Position numbers and translations under genes: made by a program. This document shows positions 50,590-60,542 of a stretch of DNA of 64,000 nucleotides, piece by piece. Where the stretch lies: contig NZ_JADNBB010000001.1 in NCBI RefSeq assembly GCF_015550595.1, forward strand, positions 119,741 to 183,740, read 5' to 3'. The notes beneath the pieces were generated by a model, which was not told the DNA's origin, ran no database searches, and saw only the letters and a program-made list of their open reading frames with translations. Numbering within the stretch: position 1 is the stretch's first letter; the number at the start of each line of letters is the position of its first letter. The DNA comes from Parabacteroides goldsteinii (GTDB lineage Bacteria > Bacteroidota > Bacteroidia > Bacteroidales > Tannerellaceae).

Positions 50590-52221
50590 ATGAAAAACAA
50601 AATTAAAAAAGTTACTTTATTTATTGCCGCTGGAATAATTGCCACAGGCATAAATAGCTGTACTGATTTGGACGAGAAAATCTATAGCGAATTAGATAAA
50701 AACAATTTTTACAATAATAAAGTAGAAGTCATGCAATCTGCTCTGAGATCTTTTACTCACTTGGCAGCATGGATAGCACCAACCGGATGGAGTGCCTACT
50801 TTTATCATTCTGAACTTTCTTCTGATCAATTGGCATGGCCACAAAAAGGACGGCACGGATATGATGGCGGTGACCATTTCCGTCAACATTATCATACCTG
50901 GACCGATAATGAGAGCCGTATGCGTACGGCATGGAGCCTGATGTGGACCGGAGTAGGCTATATCAATTCATCCATAGCCGATTTAAGCGGGATCAATTAT
51001 GCTTCGTTGGACATATCCGACAGCGAGATGGAAACGATTCTTGCCGAACTTTACGTATTAAGAGCTTTCCATTATATGAAAATCATGGAACTTTGGGGTA
51101 ATGTTCCTATTGTGACCACTGTAGGTGAACCTTTGAATCCACCCACACAATCACGGGATGAAGTTTTCGCATTTATAGAAAAAGAGCTCGAAACGTACGT
51201 ACCAAAACTCCTTCCCTACTCACAGGAAATAGTCGGACGAGTATCACAAACAGCAGGTTATGCCATGATGGCTGAATTATATCTGAACGCAGAGTATTTT
51301 GTAGGTACTCCCATGTGGGATAAATGTATTGCTGCCTGTGATAAAATCATAAGTGGAGAGGCCGGAGGACTTCATAATGGTAAAGCAGAGTTAGCAGACG
51401 ACCTACTCGATACCTTCGACAACACAAACAAAGATGCTAAAGAAGCGCTGTTTCAATTAGCTTATAGTCAAAAAGGAGGCTTCGCATTCAACTGGTCAGG
51501 ATTCTTCTGCGGATTTAGTAATACAGGTCCAATCCTAAATGTAACCTATGATGGATGGAATGGATTTGTTGTTATCCCTTCTGCATTTGACGCTTATGCT
51601 GAAAATGATTTACGGAAAAAAGAATGGTTCCTTTTTGGCCCACAATTTAAATATGGGACCGATGAGCCTGTTTACGGAGTGGAAGAATTTACCGGCCAAC
51701 AATTAGTATATGTAAACTCTATTCGCCGTGAAAGCCAGGGAGACTTTACCAGCGAAGGAGGAATGGATCAGGGAGAAGAAAATAGTGGTGCCCGTTTTAA
51801 TAAATATAAAAGCGGAACGGTGAACGATCCGAATTACTGGGAGAACCATTATATACTTTATCGTCTTACCGAAATCTATTTCTTTAAAGCAGAAGCGCTT
51901 ATGCGTAAAAATGGAGGTAAGGCATCTCAGGAAGCCGTTGATCTCGTCAATGCTTCCCGCAAACGTGCTTTTACTTCGGAAGATTGGGAAGCAAACCAGT
52001 ACACAACCACTACACTGACTTTAGATGAGTTACTTGCAGAAAGAGGCAGAGAATTTATCTTTGAAGGAAAACGCCGTACAGATCTTATCCGGTTCGGAAA
52101 ATACACAACAGCTAGTTGGTGGGATCATAAACCAAGTAACGACAAAACAAAAGAGCTCTATCCTATCCCTTTCCAGCAGATTGAAACCAACCCCAATCTG
52201 ATACAAAATCCGGGATATTAA
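50590..52221 (+). CDS. SusD/RagB outer-membrane lipoprotein, second locus
   Basis: The 543-aa lipoprotein (AAGIIATGINSCTDLDEKIYSELD, Cys ~24) has the SusD pattern: FYNNKVEVMQSALRSFTHL, ILAELYVLRAFHYMKIMELWGNVPIVT, YRLTEIYFFKAEALMRKNGG, VNASRKRAFT, LDELLAERGREFIFEGKRRTDLIRFGK, and the end NPNLIQNPGY. It binds substrate over the SusC barrel. It starts 12 bp after the susC stop and is co-transcribed with it. Confidence 0.95.
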   Translation: MKNKIKKVTLFIAAGIIATGINSCTDLDEKIYSELDKNNFYNNKVEVMQSALRSFTHLAAWIAPTGWSAYFYHSELSSDQLAWPQKGRHGYDGGDHFRQHYHTWTDNESRMRTAWSLMWTGVGYINSSIADLSGINYASLDISDSEMETILAELYVLRAFHYMKIMELWGNVPIVTTVGEPLNPPTQSRDEVFAFIEKELETYVPKLLPYSQEIVGRVSQTAGYAMMAELYLNAEYFVGTPMWDKCIAACDKIISGEAGGLHNGKAELADDLLDTFDNTNKDAKEALFQLAYSQKGGFAFNWSGFFCGFSNTGPILNVTYDGWNGFVVIPSAFDAYAENDLRKKEWFLFGPQFKYGTDEPVYGVEEFTGQQLVYVNSIRRESQGDFTSEGGMDQGEENSGARFNKYKSGTVNDPNYWENHYILYRLTEIYFFKAEALMRKNGGKASQEAVDLVNASRKRAFTSEDWEANQYTTTTLTLDELLAERGREFIFEGKRRTDLIRFGKYTTASWWDHKPSNDKTKELYPIPFQQIETNPNLIQNPGY

Positions 52222-52242
52222 ATGATTTTCTTTTAATAAATC

Positions 52243-52277
52243 AAGGTTACAATATTGGCAATCAATATTGTAACCTT
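52243..52277 (+). terminator. Perfect 15-bp hairpin after the second susD
   Basis: AAGGTTACAATATTG and its complement flank a 5-base GCAAT loop, 21 bp after the susD stop. Position and size match the hairpin after the first susD. The downstream gene starts 38 bp later on the same strand. Confidence 0.6.
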
Positions 52278-52314
52278 ATACACTATCGGTTTTTATTCAA
52301 CTAATTCAATAAAA

Positions 52315-55300
52315 ATGAAAATGAAACAATTATTAAAAAAATTGATTTACGTCATAAGCTTAATAGGGTCTACCATATTGATCCAGGCACAAGACCAAAC
52401 AAAAGTCGATTGGGAACAGATATCTTATCTATTGGGAGAACTGGAGACAATGGATGTCGCATCTGTAAGATTAGCCTTCGAAGAGATGAAAAAATCCCCT
52501 GGCTATGATATAGAAAAGTTTGAACCCAAAATGCGGGAACTGGAAGCCCTTGGAAATTGGGTCCCCAATAGGCTCCCGGCAGGCAACAGCTGGGCCATAG
52601 GAAGAGCAAAGCGAGCCATTGATCTTCGTCGGGAAATATTATTATCCAATCCTTTGCTGGACAAGGACAAAATTATAGCAGTACGTTATCGTCTGGGGAA
52701 ATCAGCTCCCTATGTTATGGCACCTTCTTTGGGAACACAACAGGATAACTGGACCAGCCAGTTCTCAGCCTATCGCGAAGGCTACAATGCCGAGCTGGTA
52801 GAGATCTCTAATTTGCGAGACCCCAATAAAGCGTTGAATATAAGAACTATTTATAAACCGGAGCATGATGGTGGTATAACAAATGTTGTTCTAAATTGGG
52901 ATGCGGAGAGAATTCTATTCACAGCAACAGATACTAATAAAAAATGGCATGTATTTGAAGTTAACCGGGACGGTTCAAATTTCCATCAGGTGATCAAGAT
53001 TGACGAACCCGATCTCGAATTTTTTGATGCAACCTATATGCCAAACGGGAAAATAATAGCAATGACCAATATTGGTTATCAGGGTGCTGCATGTGAAGAC
53101 GGAAGTTATGAAACAGGAAATATGATCGAGTATAATCCAGAAACAGGAGCCATGAGACGCTTAACATTCGATCAGGATGATAATTGGCATCCACGCGTGA
53201 TGAACAATGGCCGGCTGATGTATACACGTTGGGAATATACAGATTTAACCCACTACTATTCTCGTTTCGTTATGCATGCTAATCCAGACGGAACAGAGAC
53301 AAAGGCTTTATATGGCAGCGGAGGATGGTTCCCTAACAGTATTTTTGATGCAGAGCCCCTCCCCGGCAGAAACAGTGCATTCGTTGCCATAGTTTCAGGT
53401 CACCACGGAACAGCTCGCTCCGGTCGTTTAATGCTTTTCGATCCGACTAAAGGACGCAAAGAATTGGATGGGATCATACAGGAAATCCCTTTTAGCAAAA
53501 GACCAATAGAACCGTTGATAAAAGATCAGCTAGTAGATGGTGTATGGCCACAATTCACAAAACCCTGGCCTCTGGATGATAAGTTTTTTCTGGTCACCGC
53601 TAAATTAAACCTCAGGTCTCCTTGGGGTATCTACTTGGTTGATATATTTGATAATATGACCGAAATAGCTCTTCTTGAAGAAGACGGATTCATTAATCCC
53701 ATAATGGTGACACAGCGACCGGTTCCCCCTATTATTCCTGAAAAAATAAACCTCGAAAAGAAAGAAGCTACATTCTTCATTCAGGATATTTATCAGGGAG
53801 AGGGTTTACCGGGAGTACCTGTCGGAACCGTTAAGAAATTAAGGATCTTTGCTTATGAATACTGCTACGTAAGAACACCGGGAAACCATGCGGCACAAGG
53901 AATACAAAGTGGTTGGGATATAAAACGCCTTTTGGGCGAAGTTGAAGTCGAACCTGACGGCTCAGTAATGTTTACAGCTCCAGCCAATACACCTATATCC
54001 ATACAACCGTTGGACTCCGAAGGACGAGCTCTGCAATGGATGCGAAGCTGGACTACCGGAATGCCGGGAGAACTCGTTTCGTGCGTAGGATGTCATGAAA
54101 ACCAAAATACAATTCCCCTCCCTAAACGGGTAATGGCTTCTACGAAAAAAGCTAAACCATTAGAACTACCGGAAGGAGGCACACGCTCGATTACTTATGA
54201 ACTGGAAATACAACCCATATTGGATAGAGCATGTATTTCGTGTCATAATCAGGACAGTCAACTGGATTTCAGAGGAAATATCTACGTAGAGAATATTCTT
54301 ACAAATCATAAATCGAATCGAGACCAAGAGCTAAAGACATCGACCAGTTATCTGAATTTACATCCTTATGTAAACCGTCAGGGGCCGGAAGCCGATATTT
54401 ATGTAATGAAACCTTATGAATATCACGCTTCAACAAGCGAGCTTGTCAAAATATTAAAACGAGGTCATCATAAGGTTGAATTAACAGATAAAGAATGGCG
54501 AACCATTTATGCATGGATTGACATGAATGCTCCATTCCATGGTAAGTTTGTAGATAACTTATTACCCGGATGCCCAACCAACCAGTATGACCGTCGCATT
54601 GAACTGGCTAATAAATATGGAAATGGAGCAGGTGTTGACTGGAGGAAAGAATTATCTGATTATTCTGACTATCTGAAGCAAAAAAAAACGGAAACTCCCC
54701 TGGTTACACATACGGTTCATCCGACTTCTGATTATAAAGAAGTAAAAGTGGAAGGATGGCCTTTTACAGCAGAAGAGGCTAAAAAAATGGTCAATGCTTC
54801 TGAAAATAAAAAGAAAGTAGAAATAGCTCCGGGCATTATTATAAATTTTGTACGTATTCCTGCCGGTAAATTTGTCTTAGGGAATAACAAACAAGGACAA
54901 AATAACAATGCACCTCAATCTGAGGTTGAAATAAGCAAACCATTCTGGATGGCAGAAACAGAATTGACAAATGAACAATATAATGTAATTTTTCCAAAAC
55001 ATGATAGCCGGTATATTGCTCAGTTCTGGAAAGATCATGTTCAACCCGGTTACTCGGCTAATCGTCCTAAGCAACCTGTTATTCGTATTTCCTGGAATGA
55101 GGCAATGGAATATTGTAACAAATTAAGCGATCAGACAGGACTTCACATTACATTACCTACTGAGGCCCAATGGGAATGGGCCTGCCGGGCAGGCTCTGAC
55201 AAAGATATGTGGTACGGACCTTATGATACAAACTTTGCGAATTACGATAATATGGCCGATTCCCAATTAAGTAATATGGCTGTATCCGGTGTAGACCCGA

Positions 55301-55632
55301 CTCCGATGCCTCATCATTGGAATGAATTCAAATGGTATAATTTTATACCAAAAGATTCAACCGTAAACGATAGGAATATGATAGTTACCGATGTTGCAAA
55401 ATATCAACCTAATCCATGGGGGCTTTACGATATGCATGGGAATGTAGCAGAATTCACTCGTTCCAGTTATGCAGCGTATCCATATAATCCAAATGCTCAG
55501 AGCGATCTTAAAGTCTATCGTGGAGGTTCATGGATCGACAGACCTAAAAACTCAACATCTTATTCCAGAAATGAGGCTTATGCCTGGCAACCATTGAATA
55601 AGGTTGGATTCAGATTGATAATAGAGGATTAA
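52315..55632 (+). CDS. Hydrazine-synthase-alpha-like / SUMF1 fusion with two CxxCH haem motifs
   Basis: From the ATG at 52315 the 1105-aa protein has a signal peptide (ISLIGSTILIQAQ) and a helical region. A propeller-like region (~190-470) contains DNWHPRVMNNGRLMYTRWEY and FNADAEP-type strands resembling the HzsA/PD40 fold. An HZS_alpha-like domain follows, with LRIFAYEYCYVRTPGNHAAQGIQSGWDIKR. Two c-type haem motifs are CVGCH (Cys590-His594) and CISCH (Cys640-His644). The last ~270 residues (from VRIPAGKFVLGNN) are an FGE/SUMF1 domain ending VYRGGSWIDRPKNSTSYSRNEA, without the catalytic cysteines of true FGE. It follows susD on the same strand; the substrate is unknown and hydrazine chemistry is not implied. 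Confidence 0.75.
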   Translation: MKMKQLLKKLIYVISLIGSTILIQAQDQTKVDWEQISYLLGELETMDVASVRLAFEEMKKSPGYDIEKFEPKMRELEALGNWVPNRLPAGNSWAIGRAKRAIDLRREILLSNPLLDKDKIIAVRYRLGKSAPYVMAPSLGTQQDNWTSQFSAYREGYNAELVEISNLRDPNKALNIRTIYKPEHDGGITNVVLNWDAERILFTATDTNKKWHVFEVNRDGSNFHQVIKIDEPDLEFFDATYMPNGKIIAMTNIGYQGAACEDGSYETGNMIEYNPETGAMRRLTFDQDDNWHPRVMNNGRLMYTRWEYTDLTHYYSRFVMHANPDGTETKALYGSGGWFPNSIFDAEPLPGRNSAFVAIVSGHHGTARSGRLMLFDPTKGRKELDGIIQEIPFSKRPIEPLIKDQLVDGVWPQFTKPWPLDDKFFLVTAKLNLRSPWGIYLVDIFDNMTEIALLEEDGFINPIMVTQRPVPPIIPEKINLEKKEATFFIQDIYQGEGLPGVPVGTVKKLRIFAYEYCYVRTPGNHAAQGIQSGWDIKRLLGEVEVEPDGSVMFTAPANTPISIQPLDSEGRALQWMRSWTTGMPGELVSCVGCHENQNTIPLPKRVMASTKKAKPLELPEGGTRSITYELEIQPILDRACISCHNQDSQLDFRGNIYVENILTNHKSNRDQELKTSTSYLNLHPYVNRQGPEADIYVMKPYEYHASTSELVKILKRGHHKVELTDKEWRTIYAWIDMNAPFHGKFVDNLLPGCPTNQYDRRIELANKYGNGAGVDWRKELSDYSDYLKQKKTETPLVTHTVHPTSDYKEVKVEGWPFTAEEAKKMVNASENKKKVEIAPGIIINFVRIPAGKFVLGNNKQGQNNNAPQSEVEISKPFWMAETELTNEQYNVIFPKHDSRYIAQFWKDHVQPGYSANRPKQPVIRISWNEAMEYCNKLSDQTGLHITLPTEAQWEWACRAGSDKDMWYGPYDTNFANYDNMADSQLSNMAVSGVDPTPMPHHWNEFKWYNFIPKDSTVNDRNMIVTDVAKYQPNPWGLYDMHGNVAEFTRSSYAAYPYNPNAQSDLKVYRGGSWIDRPKNSTSYSRNEAYAWQPLNKVGFRLIIED

Positions 55633-55638
55633 TGATAA

Positions 55639-55699
55639 AGTGCAGAAAAATGCAGACTATATTGATTATTCATAAAACAAGTCTGCGTTTCTCTGCATC
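55639..55699. terminator. Bidirectional hairpin between convergent genes
   Basis: AGTGCAGAAAAATGCAGACT (55639-55658) pairs with 17 of 20 positions at 55680-55699 (AGTCTGCGTTTCTCTGCATC). It separates the HzsA-like gene (plus) from the GH92 gene (minus). Confidence 0.6.
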
Positions 55700-55757
55700 T
55701 TCTGCATTCGGTTTAAGTATGTGAATGAAGTCATAACCGCCAGTGACGATATAAAGA

Positions 55758-58700
55758 TTATAAAACGACTTTGCCTTCTTTTCCCATTTCAATCACCATC
55801 TTTCCTCCTTTCAATACCTCTTCTTGCGGAATCCGGAAACCATTTACCGGTTTACCGTTCAAGGTAACCGATTGAATATATTTATTCTCTTTGGATGCGC
55901 CGGGAGCTTCTATCACAAAAGTCTCGCCGCGGTTATATTTTCCATCCAGCCGGATCGTGATTTTGGGATAGCGCGGAGAAGCCAATTCATAGTATGGCTT
56001 TTCAGAGCATCCGCCATCCATCTGAAACAAACCGAGAGCACTCATGACAAACCAGCTACTCATCTGTCCCAGATCCTCATCCCCCGGATAAGCGTCGTAA
56101 GGGGTTGTTCCGTAATACTGCTCCTGTATCGCCCGTATCCATTTTTGCGTCAGCCAGGGAGCACCTGCCCAGTTAAATAGGTAGGCAACTTCCATAGATG
56201 TTTCATTTCCGTGGTTGATAGGGAAAGCGGAAAAGTTATCGCCTGCCGCATTAAAATTGGCATGCGCCGACTGCTCCATCGCTTTATCCAAACGGCTTAT
56301 AAAACGGTCTTTACCGACCATACCGATCAATTTATCCGGATTATGGGGAACGAACCAGGAATAATTGAAGGCATTTCCTTCGGTAAACCCGGGTGTATGA
56401 TACGGATCGAAAGGCTCTACCCAGTTACCGTGTTCGTCTTTAGGACGTATAAATCCGGACTTCGGATCAAACAAATTAGACCAATTATTCGAACGTTCAT
56501 CAAACAGTTTAAAGTCATCGGTCTTTCCCAATACTTTAGCCATCTGTCCCAGACACCAGTCGTCGTAAGCATACTCCATTGTATTAGAGACAGTTCCTTT
56601 CCCTGCGGGAATATATCCATACTTCATATAAGGAACCAGGTTCTCAACTCCGACAGTTCCACCACCTTCATACTTCTGAGGAGGTGTTGTCATCATCTTT
56701 TTCAGACCGTCATATGCAATATTCAAGTCAAAGTCACGTATACCGCTTTGCCAGGCTCCCAGTATCTGGGAGATCGGATGCATGGCAACCATCACACCGG
56801 TATGTTCTATCCCGGCAGGATCCGTATTGAACCACCCGCTATTCTGATAAAGCTGAATAGCCGAACGTGCCCACTTGCCGGATATTTCCGGAGCCATCAG
56901 ATTGAATAACTGTTGATTATTCCAGAATGTATTCCAATATTCACCGCTCACGATACAATCGTCCGGTTTCTCCAACTGCCTGATCCTTTCATCTTCATCC
57001 ATAAAACGACCGTCGGCATCGCTCCAGGTTGCTTTGGCTGCTAACGCACGGTAAAGGTTGGTATAGAACTTCTTCTTTTGCAGATAATCATCCGTTTCAA
57101 TCGCTATTCTTCCCAGGTATTCATCCCAGACGGCACGGGCATTGTTCACTACTTTCTCAAAATCCCATCCAAAAGGATCAACCAGTTCCTGTTTCAGGTT
57201 ATTCCGTGCCCCTGCCATATCTACCAGAGAAACACCGGAACGGACTAAGATTTCTTCATTCTCTTTCGTCTTATAATTCAGAAATATACCGACATCACCT
57301 TTGCCTTCTATCCTGATGATATTCTGCTTGATTTCCGCAAGGGTTTCAAACTCGTGATTCCTGTTCCATCCGGGGATATAACCGGTTACCGGCTGAACGC
57401 CTTCGTTCACCCATCCGCCCATCGAGTCGAAAGGTTTGCTGAACTGGAGAACGAAATACAATGTATAACTCTGTTCCAATGTATATCCGGTAAATGCATT
57501 ATAATAAGTAGCATAACCTTCTATTTCCGTATCGCTGACTTTCGTTACACAGGCATTGACCAAATTATGCGGGTACTCGTTAGGCGTAAACATATCTATC
57601 AAAATACGGGCGTCTTCCCTGGCAGGGAAAATATATCGCTGCAAAGCTGCACGGCGGGTTGCCGTTATATCCGCTTGTATCTTCGTATCCGTCATATAAA
57701 CGGAATATTTACCTATTTCAGCCTTTTCCGATGATTTGTCAATCCGGGAACGATAGCCTTCATCAGGAAAATCTTCCCTGCCGGGATTGACTTTCAGTTC
57801 ACCACAGGTCGGTTGCATCAGGAAACCAGTCATCGTCCAATCGCTGAAATGGTTGAAGCCCATGATATTTTCTATAGTATATTCATATCCGGCTTTCCAT
57901 ATCTCGTCCTGGTTATCGGGAGCGATCTGCACCATGCTTAAAGGGAGACTTGGCCCGGGTTTGAACATCCAACGGGAATTCCCCGTGCCCATCAGCAAGT
58001 CTACATCATCCGAATAAGAATGCAGCGGTTGTGAACTACGGATCACTTCACCTTTATAAATAACATCTTTGCCATCCCGGATTGTAAATTGCAGCTTTTC
58101 TTGTTTGCTTTTTACCTGTGCGGCCGGCATCAATATCTCCTGGATACTTTCCCCCACCTCAATCGTTCGTGATACCGGAACACATCCTTCAACCGTGAAA
58201 GTCAGCTTTTTGGGTGCATCAAACTGATTCATATCTACCAGAACCGGCTGCATACGTTCTCCGTTCTCTTTCTGATATTCAAACGGTGCCGATTTAACGG
58301 AACGTATCAACGAAGAAGACGCTTTCCCCAGTTGTACAGAGGCCGGTGTTTCCAACCGGATACAATCGAAAATAACCCATGTGCCTTTAATGGTCCCCAG
58401 CTGGATCTTATTCATACCGGAAGTAAGCCATGAAGAAGGGAATTGTATATGTACCTCCTTCGCTTTTCCTGTTCCTTTATTTTCCAGAAACTCCGCAGCA
58501 CTCTCCCCGTTCAGTTCTTCTTCGAACCGATGGCCGTTGACCTCGACCCGTATTTTAATCGGTTTACTGTTATGCGCTCCGGTAAAAAAGAAAGTAAGAG
58601 AACATTCCCCTTTCCCGGCCGCTTTGTCCAGATTGAAATAGACAGAAGGGAAATGTCTCGGATGAAATCCGGCCCAGTATCCACCGCCAGCCCAGCTATC

Positions 58701-58928
58701 CAATGGACCCGGCAAAACATACGGCCAATGTTTTTCAGGAGTAGAATATCCTACATAAAAGGATTTCTCTCCCCCGAAATTCGCCAGAAAACTTTTGTAA
58801 TTATCCGGATAGAGGGCAAACTCCGCTGCGGAATTGTCCTGTCGGCCTATTTCGAACAACACTTTATCGGTAGCAAAGAGTTTCAAGGAACAAAAGATAA
58901 GAATGAAAATCAGACATATACTTCTCAT
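55758..58928 (-). CDS. GH92-family alpha-mannosidase with N-terminal extension
   Basis: From the ATG at 58928 (MRSICLIFILIFCSLKLFA, signal peptide) the protein is 1056 aa. The GH92 module (~325-1050) shows GTGNSRWMFKPGP, FNHFSDWTMTGFLMQP, EYWNTFWNNQQLFNLMAPE, HGNETSMEVAYLFNWAGAPWL (acid Glu909) and YPGDEDLGQMSSWFVMSALGLF (Asp950/952). Such enzymes are calcium-dependent exo-alpha-mannosidases acting on N-glycans or yeast mannan. The ~300-residue front part (IGRQDNSAAEFALYPDNYKSF...) is a polysaccharide-lyase-like beta domain not found in ~750-aa relatives. It is convergent with the SusCD locus, so cooperation is possible but unproven. Confidence 0.9.
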   Translation of the reverse strand: MRSICLIFILIFCSLKLFATDKVLFEIGRQDNSAAEFALYPDNYKSFLANFGGEKSFYVGYSTPEKHWPYVLPGPLDSWAGGGYWAGFHPRHFPSVYFNLDKAAGKGECSLTFFFTGAHNSKPIKIRVEVNGHRFEEELNGESAAEFLENKGTGKAKEVHIQFPSSWLTSGMNKIQLGTIKGTWVIFDCIRLETPASVQLGKASSSLIRSVKSAPFEYQKENGERMQPVLVDMNQFDAPKKLTFTVEGCVPVSRTIEVGESIQEILMPAAQVKSKQEKLQFTIRDGKDVIYKGEVIRSSQPLHSYSDDVDLLMGTGNSRWMFKPGPSLPLSMVQIAPDNQDEIWKAGYEYTIENIMGFNHFSDWTMTGFLMQPTCGELKVNPGREDFPDEGYRSRIDKSSEKAEIGKYSVYMTDTKIQADITATRRAALQRYIFPAREDARILIDMFTPNEYPHNLVNACVTKVSDTEIEGYATYYNAFTGYTLEQSYTLYFVLQFSKPFDSMGGWVNEGVQPVTGYIPGWNRNHEFETLAEIKQNIIRIEGKGDVGIFLNYKTKENEEILVRSGVSLVDMAGARNNLKQELVDPFGWDFEKVVNNARAVWDEYLGRIAIETDDYLQKKKFYTNLYRALAAKATWSDADGRFMDEDERIRQLEKPDDCIVSGEYWNTFWNNQQLFNLMAPEISGKWARSAIQLYQNSGWFNTDPAGIEHTGVMVAMHPISQILGAWQSGIRDFDLNIAYDGLKKMMTTPPQKYEGGGTVGVENLVPYMKYGYIPAGKGTVSNTMEYAYDDWCLGQMAKVLGKTDDFKLFDERSNNWSNLFDPKSGFIRPKDEHGNWVEPFDPYHTPGFTEGNAFNYSWFVPHNPDKLIGMVGKDRFISRLDKAMEQSAHANFNAAGDNFSAFPINHGNETSMEVAYLFNWAGAPWLTQKWIRAIQEQYYGTTPYDAYPGDEDLGQMSSWFVMSALGLFQMDGGCSEKPYYELASPRYPKITIRLDGKYNRGETFVIEAPGASKENKYIQSVTLNGKPVNGFRIPQEEVLKGGKMVIEMGKEGKVVL

Positions 58929-59054
58929 GGTCTTCTTAATTAATGAGTTCTTTTTCAGAAAATACAAATATATGGCACCTTATCCAGCCGATCATTATAC
59001 TATTCACTGATTTTATTGGATAGAATTATTCTGTCATCTACAGATTATAGGGCA

Positions 59055-59086
59055 CAAAAAAAGCACTACTCATGTAGTGCTTTTTT
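59055..59086 (-). terminator. Terminator after the Gfo/Idh/MocA gene
   Basis: A perfect stem AAAAAAGCACTAC/GTAGTGCTTTTTT with a 4-base TCAT loop lies 20 bp past the stop codon; on the minus strand it ends in a T run. Confidence 0.9.
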
Positions 59087-59105
59087 CTATTCTATCAGTT
59101 TTTTG

Positions 59106-60542
59106 TTATACATTATAATACTCTTCCCAACCTTTACGCGGCGGTTGTCCCACCAGCATTTGATTAGCGAAAGAGTCGTTTACAATTTCTTTTGTATCAC
59201 GATCGAAAACCAGTTTACGATTCAAATGCTGAGCCAGAACACCCAGGCAGAACACCTGGCTTAACGGACCAGCAATGGAGAACGGCGAACGGGTCTTTTC
59301 TTTACCCTGGCAAGCCAACAAGAAGTTTTCGTAATGGTTAGACGGACTTTTTTCATATTCCGGCAGTTTCGGATTCATATCTTTTGCAATCTGATCCGGA
59401 ATAACAGACAGTGTACTACCATGAGAACCACCCTTAAATGTAAGTGTCTTTGAATAGATTTCCTTACCTGGATTCAGTTTCATCAATTGCAGTTTACCAC
59501 CGGCAACGGTCGGAATATTCGGATCGACATCAGATGAGCCGAAGTTCTCCGGAACTGCCGGAATATTATCCAAACCATCATACCAGGTAACATCTACAGC
59601 CGGCATATTATTCCTTTCGGGGAATTTAAACAGAATGGTAGACGACATCGGATAGAAAAATGGATTATGGTCTTTCAGATATAACGGATTTACTTCGGAA
59701 GGCAAGCCCAAATCCAGGAACTCGTGAGCCGTATCCAGAATATGTGCTCCCCAGTCTCCCAGCGCCCCCATACCGAAATCATACCAACAACGCCACTGTC
59801 CCATATGATAATCATGATTATAATCATGATGCTGCACTACGCCCAACCAGGTATCCCAATCCAATGTTTCCGGAACCGGTTCACCCATCGGCATATGCTT
59901 GATGTTCGGATTCCATCCGTGCCAACGGCGCGGAGAGTTCATATGAGCTGTGATGGCAGTTACATCCTTGATCAATCCGGCCTCTTTCCAGGCTTTGAAC
60001 TGGAAGTAATTTGCTTCGGAGTGTCCCTGATTACCCATCTGTGTAACGACACCGTATTTCTTTTCGCCTTTCATCATCAACTCCACTTCATGGAAAGTAC
60101 GGGCCATCGGTTTTTCAACATATACATGTTTGCCATGAGCCATAGCTTCGATGGTTATAGGGAAATGGGCATGGTCTGGAACCCCCACCGTAACAGCATC
60201 TATCTTATCTGCCATCTTATCGAACATCTGGCGGAAATCCTGGAAGCGTTGAGCTTTCGGGAACATAGATATAAGTTCTTGCGTATGCTTAGCTCCCATA
60301 TCCACATCGCAAAGAGCTACCACATTACATAAACCTGTTTTATACAACTCCTTGGCAATCTCACCTCCCCGGTTACCAATGCCAATAAACGCAATATTTA
60401 CTTTTTCGTTAGGACTAACGAAAGGTACGCCAGGAAAGGCATTAGCCTTTGAAGGTATCCAAAACGACGGGATAGCCGTAGCTGCAGAAAGAGCCAATGC
60501 CCGCTTCAGAAACGAGCGGCGTGAAATGTCTTCTGATCTCAT
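59106..60542 (-). CDS. Tat-exported Gfo/Idh/MocA-family oxidoreductase
   Basis: The 478-aa protein starts with a twin-arginine signal (SRRSFLKRALALSAATAIP, Arg8-Arg9). The Rossmann NAD(P) motif GIGNRGGEIAKEL, ALCDVD and YVEKPMARTFHEV (catalytic Lys of the family) mark the Gfo/Idh/MocA fold. A C-terminal substrate domain follows. Periplasmic members carry a tightly bound cofactor and oxidise or isomerise sugars, or act as glycosidases (GH109-type). A function on the same glycan as the GH92 enzyme downstream is inference. The terminator at 59055 separates the two transcripts. Confidence 0.9.
   Translation of the reverse strand: MRSEDISRRSFLKRALALSAATAIPSFWIPSKANAFPGVPFVSPNEKVNIAFIGIGNRGGEIAKELYKTGLCNVVALCDVDMGAKHTQELISMFPKAQRFQDFRQMFDKMADKIDAVTVGVPDHAHFPITIEAMAHGKHVYVEKPMARTFHEVELMMKGEKKYGVVTQMGNQGHSEANYFQFKAWKEAGLIKDVTAITAHMNSPRRWHGWNPNIKHMPMGEPVPETLDWDTWLGVVQHHDYNHDYHMGQWRCWYDFGMGALGDWGAHILDTAHEFLDLGLPSEVNPLYLKDHNPFFYPMSSTILFKFPERNNMPAVDVTWYDGLDNIPAVPENFGSSDVDPNIPTVAGGKLQLMKLNPGKEIYSKTLTFKGGSHGSTLSVIPDQIAKDMNPKLPEYEKSPSNHYENFLLACQGKEKTRSPFSIAGPLSQVFCLGVLAQHLNRKLVFDRDTKEIVNDSFANQMLVGQPPRKGWEEYYNV

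Noticed and set aside
52315-55632. Hydrazine synthase activity and anammox metabolism
   Set aside because: Only one HzsA-like chain is present, fused to SUMF1 and in a SusCD locus; no HzsB/C or other anammox genes are visible.
56211-56909. 232-codon plus-strand frame in the GH92 gene
   Set aside because: Antisense to the conserved GH92 module.
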